Shown: positions 19,846-31,497, counted from the first letter of the stretch. The stretch is 64,000 bases of DNA from Avibacterium sp. 20-132 (GCF_023611925.1 NZ_CP091456.1:186001-250000), one strand, 5' to 3'. The notes: generated by a model from the sequence alone, not told the origin. Numbers and translations: made by a program.

Positions 19846-21562
19846 ATGAATAATAGCACAGCACAGCACAGCACAGCACAGCACAGCACAGCACAGCACA
19901 GCACAGCACAGCACAGCACAGCAAGATTGTAGTGCCAGCCTGGCACAACAGCAAGCCTTTTTAAATGATTTAGATGCCCGTCTATGGCAAGCAGCAGATA
20001 AACTGCGTAGCCAACTTTCCGCCTCTGATTATAAACATATCGTTCTAGGCTTAATTTTCTTAAAATACGTTTCTGATAGCTTCACCACATTTCGCAAAAA
20101 ACTTCACATCAAGCTACAAGATCCACAAGACCTCCTTTATCTTAATCCAAATGGTTATTCTGCTGAAGAATATCAAAACCTCCTCAATAGTGAAATGGAG
20201 CTACAAGACAACTACACCGCAGAAAATATCTTCTGGGTACCACAACAAGCTCGTTGGGAAACCATTCGCAACATCGCAACGCTCAATCAAGGTAGCCAAT
20301 TACCTTGGGGTGGCTCATTCCGTGGCGTGGCAAATCTTATTGATAACGCATTTTCTGCCATTGAAAATGAAAATCCAAAACTTAAGGGGATTATCCAACG
20401 TATTTCAGGTTACGACATCAATGATAAAACGCTGATCGGCTTGCTTAACACCTTTTCTGATACCGATTTCAGCCAACCTACTTATAACGGCGCACCGATT
20501 TCAATGGCGGCAAAAGATATTCTTGGCCACGTATATGAATATTTCCTTGGTGAATTTGCCGCGAAAGAAGGACAAAAAGGTGGGGAATATTTCACCCCTA
20601 AATCCATTGTCAGCCTGATTGTTGAAATGCTTGAACCTTACCACGGACGTATTTATGACCCAGCAATGGGATCGGGTGGTTTCTTTGTGCAAACAGAAAA
20701 ATTTATCGCGGCGCACCAAGGCAATATCAACCAAGTCTCTATCTACGGACAAGAATACAACCCCACCACTTGGAAGCTAGCTGCAATGAATATGGCAATC
20801 CGCGGCATTGAATTTAACTTTGGTAGACGCGGCGACAGCTTCACTAATCCACAACATATTGATATGAAAATGGATTTTGTAATGGCTAATCCGCCATTTA
20901 ACGTAAAAGACTGGTGGGACGAATCCCTACAAGGCGATCCACGCTGGGCATACGGCGTGCCACCAAAAGGCAACGCCAACTTTGCGTGGATTCAGCATAT
21001 GCTCTACCACCTTGTGCCACAAGGGCGAATGGGCATTGTGCTGGCAAACGGCTCAATGAGCAGCCAAGCAGGGGGCGAGGGCGAAATCCGCCGACGCTTA
21101 ATTGAAGCGGATTTAGTGGAAGCGATGGTTGCCCTGCCTAGCCAGCTTTTTACCAATGTTCAGATTCCCGCTTGTATTTGGTTTTTCAACAAAGCCAAAG
21201 CCCGTAAAGGCGAAGTACTGTTTATTGATGCACGGCAAGTGGGCTATATGAAAGACCGCACCTTGCGTGATTTTACCGCCGCCGACATCGCCCGCATTGC
21301 CGAAACCTACCACGCATGGCAAAAGGGCAGCGACTATGAGAACCAAGAAGGCTTCTGCTATACCGCAAGCCTTGAAGAAATCGCCAATAATGATTTCATT
21401 CTCACCCCCGGGCGTTATGTCGGCACACCTGAAGAGGAAGATGACGGCATCCCCTTTGAAGAAAAAATGGCAGAACTGACGACAAAACTGGCGGAACAGT
21501 TTGCCCAAGGACGAGAGCTAGAAGAAGCGATTAAGAAGAGTTTAGGTATTGTAGGGTACTAA
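19846..21562 (+). CDS. hsdM: Type I restriction-modification methyltransferase subunit, phase-variable, OFF as sequenced
   Basis: HsdM methylates adenine as part of an M2S core. The methylase motifs are D-P-A-M-G-S-G-G-F-F (SAM binding) and A-N-P-P-F-N-V-K-D-W-W (catalytic), with L-N-D-L-D-A-R-L-W-Q-A-A-D-K-L-R-S at the N-terminus. The only good start is the ATG at 19846 (AGGAG 12 bases upstream, somewhat long). It enters a (GCACA)13 tract in one frame and hits TAG at 19930-19932, while the methylase frame is offset by one base. That frame has no ATG until 20195, which would lose about 110 residues. Eleven or 14 repeat copies would restore a 568- or 573-residue protein; 12 or 13 would not. 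hsdS starts two bases after the stop. This parallels the pentanucleotide-controlled hsdM of H. influenzae. Confidence 0.92.
19856..19920 (+). repeat. Pentanucleotide simple sequence repeat (GCACA)13 inside the hsdM start region
   Basis: Thirteen perfect copies of GCACA run from 19856 to 19920, beginning four codons after the hsdM ATG, with a partial GCA after them. In the ATG frame they encode a repeating A-Q-H-S-T pentapeptide. Slipped-strand mispairing shifts the frame by two bases per unit, so one in three repeat numbers is ON. Confidence 0.97.
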
Positions 21563-21564
21563 TA

Positions 21565-22842
21565 ATGGAATGGATTGAAACAACTATTGGGGAATATTGC
21601 CCTTTTTCTTATGGTAAAGCACTACCACAAACTAAGCGAGTAAAAGGAAACTACCCTGTATATGGCTCAAATGGAATTGTTGGTTATCACAAAACACCTA
21701 GCGTGCAATCACACGGAGTTATCATTGGGCGGAAAGGAAGCCTTGGAGCTATTCATTTATCTTTAACTCCATTTTGGGCTATTGATACTTCTTTCTATGT
21801 GATTAAAGAAAGCATACTAGAATTAAAATTTACCTATTTTTTGCTACAAACACTGGGTTTACATGAAATGAATTCCGATAGTGCAGTACCAGGATTAAAT
21901 AGAGATAATGCTCATTCAGTGAGAATTAGAATACCAAAATTACAAAGTGATCGCGAAAAAATTGGTGAATATTTATCTATCTTTGATAACAAAATCGCCC
22001 TGAACACCCAAACCAATCAAACCCTAGAAGCGATTGCTCAAGCGATTTTTAAACATTGGTTTATTGATTTTGCCCCCGTACACGCCAAGGCGGAAGTCTT
22101 GGCAGCAGGCGGCAGTGCCGAAGATGCCGAGCTTGCCGCCATGGCTTCCCTAAGCGGCAAAACCCCTGATGCCATCACCGCCTTAGCCCAAAGCGATCCC
22201 GATGCGTATCAAACCTTACGACAAACCGCCCAAGCCTTCCCCAGCGCCTTTACCGACAGCGAATTAGGTTTAGTGTCAGAGGGGTGGGAGGTGAAGCCAT
22301 TAATTGATCAATTTGATTTTCAAGGCGGTTCACAGCCACCAAAATCCGAGCATATTTACGAAAAAAAAGAAGGGTATGTAAGATTTATTCAAAATAGGGA
22401 TTATGCTAATGAAAATCATAAAACTTATATTCCCGTTTCTAAGAAAAATAAGCTTTGCTCTGAAACAGATATTTTAATGGATAAATATGGCGAAGCTGGC
22501 AAGGTAAGGTTTGGTATTTCAGGTGCTTATAATGTTGCTTTAGCGAAAATCAAACCTAAAAATATTTTATTTAAAGAATTTCTTCGTTGGTATTTTATGC
22601 AAAAAAAGACGCAAGAATTTTTATTTTCAGCCTCACTTGCTTCAACAAGAAGTTCTTTAAATTCCAAAACATTTATTGGTATGAATATTTATATTCCTAC
22701 TAATAATGTACTCTCAGCGTTTAATACTATTGCTGAAAAATATATTCAGCATACATTAAACTTGAGAAAAGAGAACCGTACTTTATCTAAAGTTCGGGAT
22801 TTATTATTACCCAAATTACTTAACGGAGAATTGACACCATGA
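21565..22842 (+). CDS. hsdS: Type I restriction-modification specificity subunit
   Basis: A 425-residue HsdS with two target-recognition domains (about residues 1-135 and 245-385), each followed by a conserved helical region. The central helical region, with D-N-K-I-A-L-N-T-Q-T-N-Q-T-L-E-A-I-A near residue 145, is GC-richer than the AT-rich recognition domains. That mosaic is usual for genes whose recognition domains are exchanged by recombination. The C-terminus R-D-L-L-L-P-K-L-L-N-G-E-L is the standard HsdS ending. The target sequence cannot be read from the protein. It starts two bases after hsdM and overlaps the next small gene by four bases (ATGA), so it is translated from the hsdM transcript; OFF-phase hsdM may have polar effects. 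Confidence 0.93.
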   Translation: MEWIETTIGEYCPFSYGKALPQTKRVKGNYPVYGSNGIVGYHKTPSVQSHGVIIGRKGSLGAIHLSLTPFWAIDTSFYVIKESILELKFTYFLLQTLGLHEMNSDSAVPGLNRDNAHSVRIRIPKLQSDREKIGEYLSIFDNKIALNTQTNQTLEAIAQAIFKHWFIDFAPVHAKAEVLAAGGSAEDAELAAMASLSGKTPDAITALAQSDPDAYQTLRQTAQAFPSAFTDSELGLVSEGWEVKPLIDQFDFQGGSQPPKSEHIYEKKEGYVRFIQNRDYANENHKTYIPVSKKNKLCSETDILMDKYGEAGKVRFGISGAYNVALAKIKPKNILFKEFLRWYFMQKKTQEFLFSASLASTRSSLNSKTFIGMNIYIPTNNVLSAFNTIAEKYIQHTLNLRKENRTLSKVRDLLLPKLLNGELTP

Positions 22843-23147
22843 CAGAAGTAAAACTAATCCAAACAAAATGGAATATATTTTATACTCTTGCAAAACAGCT
22901 AAAACATAGAGATCGCTTTTATCCTCCTGCTAATTTTATTCCTTTACTAGAGAAAGGAAATGAAATTATTTATAACCATATATCTAGTGATAATATTAAA
23001 GATATAGAATCTTTAGTTTCTTTATTAGAGCGATGTGAGTTCCGCGGAGAAGTATGGACTTACAATGAAGCTTTCCCAGCGATTACTCAGCAAGACTTTG
23101 ATAATTTAACATCTATTCTTTTAAAATTATCTGAGTTCAATAAATAA
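22839..23147 (+). CDS. Small hypothetical protein in the type I R-M operon
   Basis: I do not recognise this 102-residue protein. It begins M-T-E-V-K-L-I-Q-T-K-W-N-I-F-Y-T-L-A-K-Q, is predicted mostly helical, and has no signal peptide or membrane segment. Its ATG overlaps the hsdS stop (ATGA), so it is translationally coupled and probably acts with the R-M enzyme, for example as an accessory or regulator, or is simply cargo between hsdS and hsdR. AT content is like that of the hsdS recognition domains. Confidence 0.65.
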   Translation: MTEVKLIQTKWNIFYTLAKQLKHRDRFYPPANFIPLLEKGNEIIYNHISSDNIKDIESLVSLLERCEFRGEVWTYNEAFPAITQQDFDNLTSILLKLSEFNK

Positions 23148-23162
23148 TTTTACGCTCCATAA

Positions 23163-24012
23163 AACGGGCGAACACATAGGTTCGCCCCTACGCAGGAATA
23201 AATAGATTTTGGAAAAATCAATAAAAATAAAAAATACGGTAAAAAAATCACAGATTTTTTCACACATATTATCCCGTAGGGGCGGACCTATGTGTCCGCC
23301 CGAAACAACATTCCCCATATAATAAACGGGAAAATATAAAAACGGACGAACACATAGGTTCGTCCCTACAAGGATGCAGAACGATATTTTAAATAATAAA
23401 TAGAAACAAAAATAAGGGAAAGCTTCCCCAAAAAGACTAACTATAAAAGTGCGGTAAAAAAATCACAGATTTTTTCACCATATATTACCTCGTAGGGGCG
23501 GACCGATGCGTCCGCCCGAAACTAAATTCCCCATACAATAAACGGGGAAAATATAAAAACGGACGAACACATAGGTTCATCCCTACAAGGATACAAAACG
23601 ATATTTTTAAATATAAATAGAAACAAAAATAAGGGAAAGTTTCCCCCAAAAGACTAACTATAAAAGTGCGGTAAAAAAATCATAGATTTTTTCACACATA
23701 TTACCCCGTAGGGGCTGACCTATGTGTCCGCCCGAAACAAAACTCCCCTTGCATAAACGGGAAAATATAAAAACGGACGAACACATCGGTTCGCCCCTAC
23801 AAGGATACAAAACGATATTTTTAAATATAAATAGAAACAAAAATAAGGGAAAGTTTTCCCAAAAAACTCACTATAAAAGTGCGGTAAAAAAATCACAGAT
23901 TTTTTCACACATATTACCCCGTAGGGGCGGATCGATGTGTCCGCCCGAAACTAAATTCCCCATACAATAAACGGGGAAAATATAAAAACGGACGAACACA
24001 TCGGTTCGTCCC
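23163..24012. repeat. Tandem array of inverted REP-like palindromes (BIME-like), about 215-bp period
   Basis: A 27-base palindromic element alternates in orientation. Forward copies start at 23165, 23343, 23560, 23774 and 23989; reverse copies start at 23276, 23492, 23708 and 23921. The core is an 8-bp stem GGGCGAAC/GTTCGCCC around ACATAG; some copies carry paired changes (GGACGAAC with GTTCGTCC) that keep the stem. The intervening DNA also repeats at 217, 214 and 215 bases (178 for the first, shorter unit). It includes a USS at 23447, 23664 and 23877 and an A-run/T-run hairpin around ATCACAGAT. The array fills the whole hsdS-side to hsdR gap; no gene is supported in it. Confidence 0.93.
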
Positions 24013-24044
24013 TTAAATAACAGTTATAAAACAAAGGATCCCCA

Positions 24045-27000
24045 ATGCACATCAACGAATCCACCATTGAAAATCTTGCCATTGAACAATTGCAATCTCT
24101 TGGTTGGCAATATGCCTATGGCAAGGAGGTATTGGCTGAACAGGATTGCCCTTGGCGAGAAAGTCTAACGGAAGTGGTAATAATACCTCACTTATTACAA
24201 AGTTTACGCCAGATTAATCCTCACTTGCCTCAATCTGTCTTGCAAGGTGTTGTACAGCAAATTACACAGCCTGATATTCTCTCAGTAGAAGAACGCAACA
24301 AGCGATTTTACCATCAGTTAAAGCAAGGGATAAAAGTACATTATCAGGAAGATGGGCAAGAAAAGCACGATGTGGCACTGCTGGTGGATTTTAAACAGCC
24401 TGAAAATAATCTCTTTTATGTGGTTAATCAATTGGAAATTGAAGGGGATAAAGGCAAGCGTATCCCTGATATTCTCTGTTTTATTAATGGCTTACCATTG
24501 GTTATCTTTGAGCTTAAAAATCCCCTTGATGTGAGTGCGGATTTAGATAAAGCATTCAACCAACTGCAAACCTATAAACGAGAAATGCCGGATCTCTTTG
24601 TGTTTAATCAATTAATGGTGATTTCAGACGGTACAATCGCACGCCTAGGATCGCTCACGGCTGATTTTCAGCGTTTTATGCCTTGGCGTGTGGTGGATGA
24701 AAGCCAAGGCAGCCTGCGTATAAACTTTGAAAATGAGCTTTCAGGCTTATTACAAGGGCTGTTTTCGCCTCAGGTATTGCTTGATTATCTGCAATCTTTC
24801 GTTGTGTTTGAGGCGGATAATAAAGGAACAACGGTGAAAAAAATTGCCGCTTATCATCAATTTTATGGGGTGAATGCGGCTGTCGAAGCCACCATTGCTG
24901 CGCAGTTAAGTGATAGCCGTAAAATAGGTGTGGTGTGGCATACGCAAGGTTCTGGGAAATCGCTTTCAATGTTGTTTTATGCGGGTAAGCTGATTACTCA
25001 GCCTGAATTAAAAAACCCAACTATTGTGGTGGTAACAGATCGTAATGATTTAGATGGACAGCTTTTTGCTACCTTTAGCCAAGATCAGGAAATAACACGA
25101 CAAACGCCCATTCAAGCAGATGATCGAGAAGCATTGCGGGCAGAATTGGCCAAACGAGAAAGCGGCGGCATTATTTTTACCACCATTCAAAAATTTGCTT
25201 TACGTGAAGGTGAGCTGCAACACCCTGTATTAAATGAACGCCATAATATTATTGTGATTAGCGATGAGGCCCACCGTTCGCAGTATGGATTTAGTCAGAA
25301 AATTAATCAACAGGGGACTTATCGTGAGGGCTATGCAAAATATTTGCGTACGGCATTACCCAATGCGAGTTTTATCGGCTTTACTGGTACGCCTGTGAGC
25401 TTAGAAGACCGTGATACGCAAGAAGTGTTCGGTAGATATATTTCTATTTATGATATTCAAGATGCTGTGCAAGATGGTGCCACAGTACCGATTATTTATG
25501 AAGCACGACAAATTCCATTACAAGAAAGTCAAGCCTTTCGACACGCTGTGCAAGAAGCACAACGTTTACTTGATGATGACGAAGAAAGTTATTCTTTCCG
25601 TTTGCGTGAACAGTTAATGGGAACAGATGAAAGAATCGCAAAATTAGCTGAAGATTTGGTGCGGCATTTTGAGAGGCGGACTGAACTCGAAGAGGGTAAA
25701 GCCATGGCAGTGGTAATGAGCCGTAAAATTTGCGTAAAACTGTATGATGAGATAATTAAATTACGCCCTCATTGGCATAGTGATGATATCAATCAAGGGG
25801 CGATTAAAATTATGATGACGGGTAATGCCAGCGATCCCGAAACAATGCAAAAGCATATTTATACTTCGCAAGATCGTAAAACCTTAGAAAAACGTTTTAA
25901 AGATCCTGATGATCCACTAAAAATAGTCATTGTGCGAGATATGTGGCTAACGGGGTTTGATGCCCCAGTATGTAATACGATGTATATTGATAAACCAATG
26001 CAAGGGCATAATTTAATGCAGGCGATTGCGAGGGTGAATCGTGTATTCCGCAATAAAAGCCGTGATAATGGCGGTTTAATTGTGGATTATGTGGGTTTAG
26101 CCGAAGAATTAAAACAAGCAACCAAGCAATATACAAATGCCGGGGGTAAAGATCAGGTTAAAACCGATATTGAACAAGTCTTTCAAAAAATGCTTGAATA
26201 TATTGATATTATTCGTGGCCAATTTGCAACACCTGTTAATGGTAACCCTTTTGATTTAGCTAAGGTATTAACATTAGATGATCCGAGTGCATTACTCAAT
26301 GCCATTCGCTTTGGTGCAAACCATATTTTAGCCTTAGATTATCAAAAAAATCATTCACAAAGTGCGGTGGAATTTTCCCAAGATTTTTCTCACCATACCG
26401 ATACACCACGCAAAAAAGCCTTTCTGCAAGCGGTGCGTTTAGCCAAAAAAGGCTTTATGCTTTGTAGTTCAATGCCAAATATTCAGCCTTATCGCCAACA
26501 GCTCGCCTTTTTTGATGCCGTACGTGCCACCATTATGAAAGCAGAAAATCAAGGCAATCACACAAGTTCCACAAAGGAAAAGCAAATTAAATTAATCAGT
26601 TTACTTAATCAAGCTGTTCATTCTGATGGCGTGGTTGATTTATTTGAGCTGATGGGGGAAGAACGCCCTGATCTTTCAATTCTTTCTGAAGATTTTATTG
26701 GAATGGTAAAACATAGCAACACGCCTACCCTATGGGCTTGTGCAATGGAAGGCTATTTAAAAAGCGAAATTCGTAATAAAGCAAGTAACAATATTGCTAT
26801 GCAAAAAACCTTTGAGGAAAAACTCAAAGAGATGATGAACCAATATAACAATCATAATTTGACTGTCATGGAAATCATCCGTGAATTAGTTGAGCTTGCT
26901 AAAGAAATTGAATATCAACTCGCTAAAGGGGAGAAATTAGGGCTAACTCATACTGAACTTGCTTTTTACGATGCGTTGATTCGTAACCAAAGTGCGGTGG

Positions 27001-27245
27001 AAAAAATGGAAGATTCCGCCTTGATTCTTCTTGCTAAAGAAATCACCGATCAACTACGCCGTTCCGTTACGATAGATTGGCAGCGAAAAGAGGCCGTTCG
27101 CGCTAAAATGCGAGTATTAATTAGACGCACATTATTAAAATATAAATATCCGCCCGATCTTGCCACTGAAGCCATTGAATTTGTACTTAAACAAGCAGAA
27201 GCGGTGGCGGAGGAATTGGTTATTCATTCAAAGGTTTCAGAGTGA
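24045..27245 (+). CDS. hsdR: Type I restriction endonuclease/translocase subunit
   Basis: A 1066-residue full-length HsdR. The N-terminal PD-(D/E)xK nuclease shows P-D-I-L near residue 140 and F-E-L-K-N near 155. The SF2 translocase has Walker A G-S-G-K-S near 303, D-E-A-H-R near 407, F-T-G-T-P near 448 and helicase motifs V/VI around W-L-T-G-F-D-A-P and Q-A-I-A-R-V-N-R. It cuts unmethylated DNA only as an R2M2S complex, so the OFF state of hsdM should silence restriction too. It lies about 0.9 kb after the small hsd-operon gene, across the REP array, and may need its own promoter there. The start [13 protein letters not shown] follows AAAGGA. Confidence 0.96.
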   Translation: MHINESTIENLAIEQLQSLGWQYAYGKEVLAEQDCPWRESLTEVVIIPHLLQSLRQINPHLPQSVLQGVVQQITQPDILSVEERNKRFYHQLKQGIKVHYQEDGQEKHDVALLVDFKQPENNLFYVVNQLEIEGDKGKRIPDILCFINGLPLVIFELKNPLDVSADLDKAFNQLQTYKREMPDLFVFNQLMVISDGTIARLGSLTADFQRFMPWRVVDESQGSLRINFENELSGLLQGLFSPQVLLDYLQSFVVFEADNKGTTVKKIAAYHQFYGVNAAVEATIAAQLSDSRKIGVVWHTQGSGKSLSMLFYAGKLITQPELKNPTIVVVTDRNDLDGQLFATFSQDQEITRQTPIQADDREALRAELAKRESGGIIFTTIQKFALREGELQHPVLNERHNIIVISDEAHRSQYGFSQKINQQGTYREGYAKYLRTALPNASFIGFTGTPVSLEDRDTQEVFGRYISIYDIQDAVQDGATVPIIYEARQIPLQESQAFRHAVQEAQRLLDDDEESYSFRLREQLMGTDERIAKLAEDLVRHFERRTELEEGKAMAVVMSRKICVKLYDEIIKLRPHWHSDDINQGAIKIMMTGNASDPETMQKHIYTSQDRKTLEKRFKDPDDPLKIVIVRDMWLTGFDAPVCNTMYIDKPMQGHNLMQAIARVNRVFRNKSRDNGGLIVDYVGLAEELKQATKQYTNAGGKDQVKTDIEQVFQKMLEYIDIIRGQFATPVNGNPFDLAKVLTLDDPSALLNAIRFGANHILALDYQKNHSQSAVEFSQDFSHHTDTPRKKAFLQAVRLAKKGFMLCSSMPNIQPYRQQLAFFDAVRATIMKAENQGNHTSSTKEKQIKLISLLNQAVHSDGVVDLFELMGEERPDLSILSEDFIGMVKHSNTPTLWACAMEGYLKSEIRNKASNNIAMQKTFEEKLKEMMNQYNNHNLTVMEIIRELVELAKEIEYQLAKGEKLGLTHTELAFYDALIRNQSAVEKMEDSALILLAKEITDQLRRSVTIDWQRKEAVRAKMRVLIRRTLLKYKYPPDLATEAIEFVLKQAEAVAEELVIHSKVSE

Positions 27246-27448
27246 GAAACTGAATGGATAAAATAAATGGAATGTTCCAGTTTGGTATAAGCTAATATAG
27301 CTCAATGTAGTGTGTACAGACAGATAGTATGAAAAGACGAGCCACTACGATCATTTTGCGCTCTTCTTCGATTGCTTTTTTACTCTTTTCAGCTTGTTAT
27401 CTTCTTTTAAACTTAAATAATCACAAAAATCTCTCCCTAATTAACAGA

Positions 27449-27466
27449 GGCGAATATTAATTCGCC
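27449..27466. terminator. Short palindrome between hsdR and the rhodanese gene
   Basis: GGCGAAT (27449-27455) pairs with ATTCGCC (27460-27466). The sequence resembles the REP element of the array upstream (GGCGAAC/GTTCGCC) and may be a diverged copy or a weak terminator between the two convergent genes. The rest of 27246-27484 shows nothing defensible. Confidence 0.5.
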
Positions 27467-27484
27467 CCTGATGTTTGATTTCTC

Positions 27485-28861
27485 CTAGCTCTTGCAAGAA
27501 TTGCCTTTTTTCATCACTTTACCAAAATCATTTTTGCTATCAGGTTTATTTTGTTGATGAGATGCGCCCTTTTGTATTGGGTATTGACTATCCATTTGCC
27601 ACGCATTCCAGCCACCATCATAAATCATCGTATTTGGCCAGCCTGCTAATTGGGTGATAAACCAAGATACGCCTGCCCGCCAACCTGTTCCACAATAAAA
27701 GGCTAATTTATCTCCTTTGTGAATACCTTGTGTTTTCCATAATGTAAAGATTTCATTTGGGTTGCGTAAGGTATTATCGGGATCGTAATAATCTGATAGG
27801 TTAGAAGAATCTGTGCCAGCAAAGCCCCAAATTGCTCCCTCTGGTTCCCCTTTTCCGGGAATGTAATCATAACCGCTAATCTTGCCTATGTATTCGTCCC
27901 AAGCACGGTTACTAATTAGCTTTAATCCCTGTTTTTGTGCATTAATAACTTCCTGTGGCATAGCTATATCAATTTGTGGGTTAGCTGGGATTTTTGTGCC
28001 AAATTGGCGTTCTGGTTGAGGGATATTGACTTTGGTTTCTGTGGAAAAACCTGCATCCATCCACGTTTCGAGATTGCCGTTTAGCACACGTACATCTTCC
28101 ACACCTGCCCATTTTAATGCCCAAAAAATGCGGTAAGCAGCGAGCTGGTTATCAGAATATAGAATCACTGTTTTATCTTTTGTTATGCCATTTTTCAGTA
28201 AATTCTTCTCGATTATATCAGGTGCGGATAAATTCCAGACAGGATCATTTTCCACCCAATCGGTATTAAAATGATAAGCACCTGAAATATGTTGGGTATA
28301 AGATTTAGCATTTTCTAAACTTCCCCAAGAGACTTCAAAAAGCATCACCTTTTCATTCTCTAAGGTTTCTGGCTTTTCTCCGTTAATTGCAGCATTCACC
28401 CATTGTGGGGAAACGCTATATTTAAAATTTTCAAAAGATTCAAGCGGATAATTTGCATTGGCGTAATTGATAAAATCATTAAAGCGATAGACATCATAAC
28501 CTTTAGCTGCAAATTCTGCGGTAATACAATCTAAACTCTCTGGGTCACTATCATAAAATACTAGTTTTTTCTCTTTGGTTATGCCTTTTCCTGTGGCAAA
28601 AGAGACAAATTTTTCGGGTTGAATATTTTCAATCCATTCACAGCGAAATTGCACTGCCCCTTTAATATGCCCACCTCGTATGGCATTTTTATCTTTAAAT
28701 CCGTTATATAAACTATCTTGCCTTGTATCGATAATCACAAAATTTGGATTATCAAGTTGATTGAGTAATGCTGATGTTTCGATCACTTTGATATCACGAT
28801 CATCACAAGCAGATAATGCCAAGCTCACAGCGACCGCCAATAAGATTGATTTCATTTTCAT
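27485..28861 (-). CDS. Three-domain rhodanese, thiosulfate sulfurtransferase (YnjE-like), lipoprotein
   Basis: A 458-residue protein with an N-terminal lipoprotein signal (M-K-M-K-S-I-L-L-A-V, lipobox L-S-A-C), so it is probably anchored facing the periplasm. Three rhodanese-like domains follow (about residues 28-145, 155-275 and 295-430). Only the last has the active-site loop F-Y-C-G-T-G-W-R-A-G with the catalytic cysteine; the first two look degenerate. Length and layout match E. coli YnjE. It would transfer sulfane sulfur from thiosulfate or similar donors. It lies 27 bases after the YeeE/TsuA transporter gene in the same transcript, which supports a joint thiosulfate use pathway. Confidence 0.85.
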   Translation of the reverse strand: MKMKSILLAVAVSLALSACDDRDIKVIETSALLNQLDNPNFVIIDTRQDSLYNGFKDKNAIRGGHIKGAVQFRCEWIENIQPEKFVSFATGKGITKEKKLVFYDSDPESLDCITAEFAAKGYDVYRFNDFINYANANYPLESFENFKYSVSPQWVNAAINGEKPETLENEKVMLFEVSWGSLENAKSYTQHISGAYHFNTDWVENDPVWNLSAPDIIEKNLLKNGITKDKTVILYSDNQLAAYRIFWALKWAGVEDVRVLNGNLETWMDAGFSTETKVNIPQPERQFGTKIPANPQIDIAMPQEVINAQKQGLKLISNRAWDEYIGKISGYDYIPGKGEPEGAIWGFAGTDSSNLSDYYDPDNTLRNPNEIFTLWKTQGIHKGDKLAFYCGTGWRAGVSWFITQLAGWPNTMIYDGGWNAWQMDSQYPIQKGASHQQNKPDSKNDFGKVMKKGNSCKS

Positions 28862-28888
28862 AAGATTTCCTTTTTATTGTAGGTTAAA

Positions 28889-29905
28889 TTAAATCCCACA
28901 TTGTGTAGGTTTTGTGAATAATGAGGCAAGCCAGCTACCCAATAAAATCATTAAAGTTGCAAGCCACCCCTGCCACGAGAAATAAGCCGTAGAAACAAAG
29001 GCATTAGTGATCGTACAACCACCGGCAAGGGCGGCGCCTATTCCCATCGCTACACCACCTAAAACACGTTGCATAACACCTTTTGGTTCAGGCATTCGCC
29101 ATTTAAAATCCCCAGCTAGCCAAGCACTCAGATAACTGCCAATAGGAATACCAAGTACAAATAACATTCCCCAATTAAGATAACGCTGTTGCCCAGTTAC
29201 AATATACTGCACCACATTAGCAGAAGGCACAGCAATACCAAAACCAAAGTTACGCCCACTCTTAGAACTAAAATACCATGCAATAATACCTAATAAGCCT
29301 ATTGCTCCCGCGGTAAAAAAGGGAGACCAATAATGTGCAAAAATGTTGGGCAAAATCTTTGCTGGTGTTGGAGGTTTCGGAAAATGATAGCGAGGATTTT
29401 TATACTGGTAGTAATACAAAAGTGCGGTGATAAAAATCAATAAACTGACCAAACTCCAAGGAGAAAGGTTCAATGTAAGATAGATGTTATCCCATGCGGT
29501 AGGATCGGCGGTAAAATGATTAATGATATGCTTTAAAAAACCAGACTGTGTTGCTGCCATTGTTAAAGTAAAACTAATTAAAGCAAGATAACTCCCGACT
29601 GCACCCTCTGCACTACGAAACCATGCCCCACTTGCACAGCAATTTGCCAGTGTCATTCCAACACCAAAACATAGCCCACCTAGTATCGTAGCTAAGACAG
29701 GAAGCTGGCTTGTTGGAATATGAATTAAATTAAATTCAGCGAGGGTAAAAATCCCGATCGATTGAATGGATATGGCGATTAAAAGTGCGGTACAAAAACG
29801 CAAATTTTTTTGTTGATAGAGAGAGCGGAAACCTGAGACAAAGCAAAATTGCCCACGTTGTAATAGAAAGCCTAATATTAGCCCAATAATGAAACCTGAA
29901 TACAT
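28889..29905 (-). CDS. YeeE/YedE family thiosulfate transporter (TsuA-like)
   Basis: A 338-residue membrane protein with about nine or ten predicted helices and the three conserved cysteine sites of the YeeE/TsuA family: R-G-Q-F-C-F-V near residue 20, A-N-C-C-A-S-G-A-W near 88 and A-G-G-C-T-I-T-N near 300. In characterised homologues these cysteines relay thiosulfate across the inner membrane. Related YedE proteins are linked to selenium, so the exact substrate is uncertain. It is the first gene of a two-gene leftward unit with the rhodanese. The 29906-30142 gap contains a USS near 30027 and the divergent purA promoter. Confidence 0.85.
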   Translation of the reverse strand: MYSGFIIGLILGFLLQRGQFCFVSGFRSLYQQKNLRFCTALLIAISIQSIGIFTLAEFNLIHIPTSQLPVLATILGGLCFGVGMTLANCCASGAWFRSAEGAVGSYLALISFTLTMAATQSGFLKHIINHFTADPTAWDNIYLTLNLSPWSLVSLLIFITALLYYYQYKNPRYHFPKPPTPAKILPNIFAHYWSPFFTAGAIGLLGIIAWYFSSKSGRNFGFGIAVPSANVVQYIVTGQQRYLNWGMLFVLGIPIGSYLSAWLAGDFKWRMPEPKGVMQRVLGGVAMGIGAALAGGCTITNAFVSTAYFSWQGWLATLMILLGSWLASLFTKPTQCGI

Positions 29906-30094
29906 CGATTAAACCTTAATACGACTTATCAAAAGAGAGTTAAATTAAAGCATAAATAATCACCCATTTCAATTTTCATTGATAAGGCAGGATTTTTCTA
30001 ATCGCCAAAATGAATAAATTTTAAACCGCACTTTGGATAAAAAATCTATCACAAATCGTTATTTTACGTTGAGATTATGGGCATAAAATAGTAA

Positions 30095-31441
<1,347 letters not shown>

Positions 31442-31460
31442 AATCAAATGCACAATAAAA

Positions 31461-31486
31461 ACGCCGTTTTCCAACGGCGTTTTTTT
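31461..31486. terminator. Bidirectional terminator between purA and the CBM9-like gene
   Basis: ACGCCGTT (31461-31468) pairs with AACGGCGT (31473-31480), with T7 on the right and T5 when read leftwards. Confidence 0.9.
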
Positions 31487-31497
31487 ATGAATATCTA

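Noticed and set aside
21113..21508. 131-codon antisense open frame over hsdM
   Set aside because: It is the reverse shadow of a conserved methylase region and has no independent evidence.
20195..21562. hsdM starting at the internal ATG 20195
   Set aside because: It would drop about 110 conserved N-terminal HsdM residues that are present in frame from the end of the repeat tract, and there is no ribosome site.
23658..23970. Short open frames on both strands within the 23.2-24.0 kb region
   Set aside because: They lie wholly in the REP-like repeat array, recur with the repeat unit and have no ribosome sites or protein-like composition.
23163..24012. Possible CRISPR array because short palindromes recur
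   Set aside because: The period is about 215 bases, the repeats alternate in orientation and the intervening DNA is itself repeated, so there are no unique spacers. No cas genes are present.
27329..27460. 43-codon open frame (MKRRATTIILR...) with one hydrophobic stretch
   Set aside because: No ribosome-binding site and no family resemblance; it ends in the palindrome at 27449. It could be a small membrane protein but cannot be supported.
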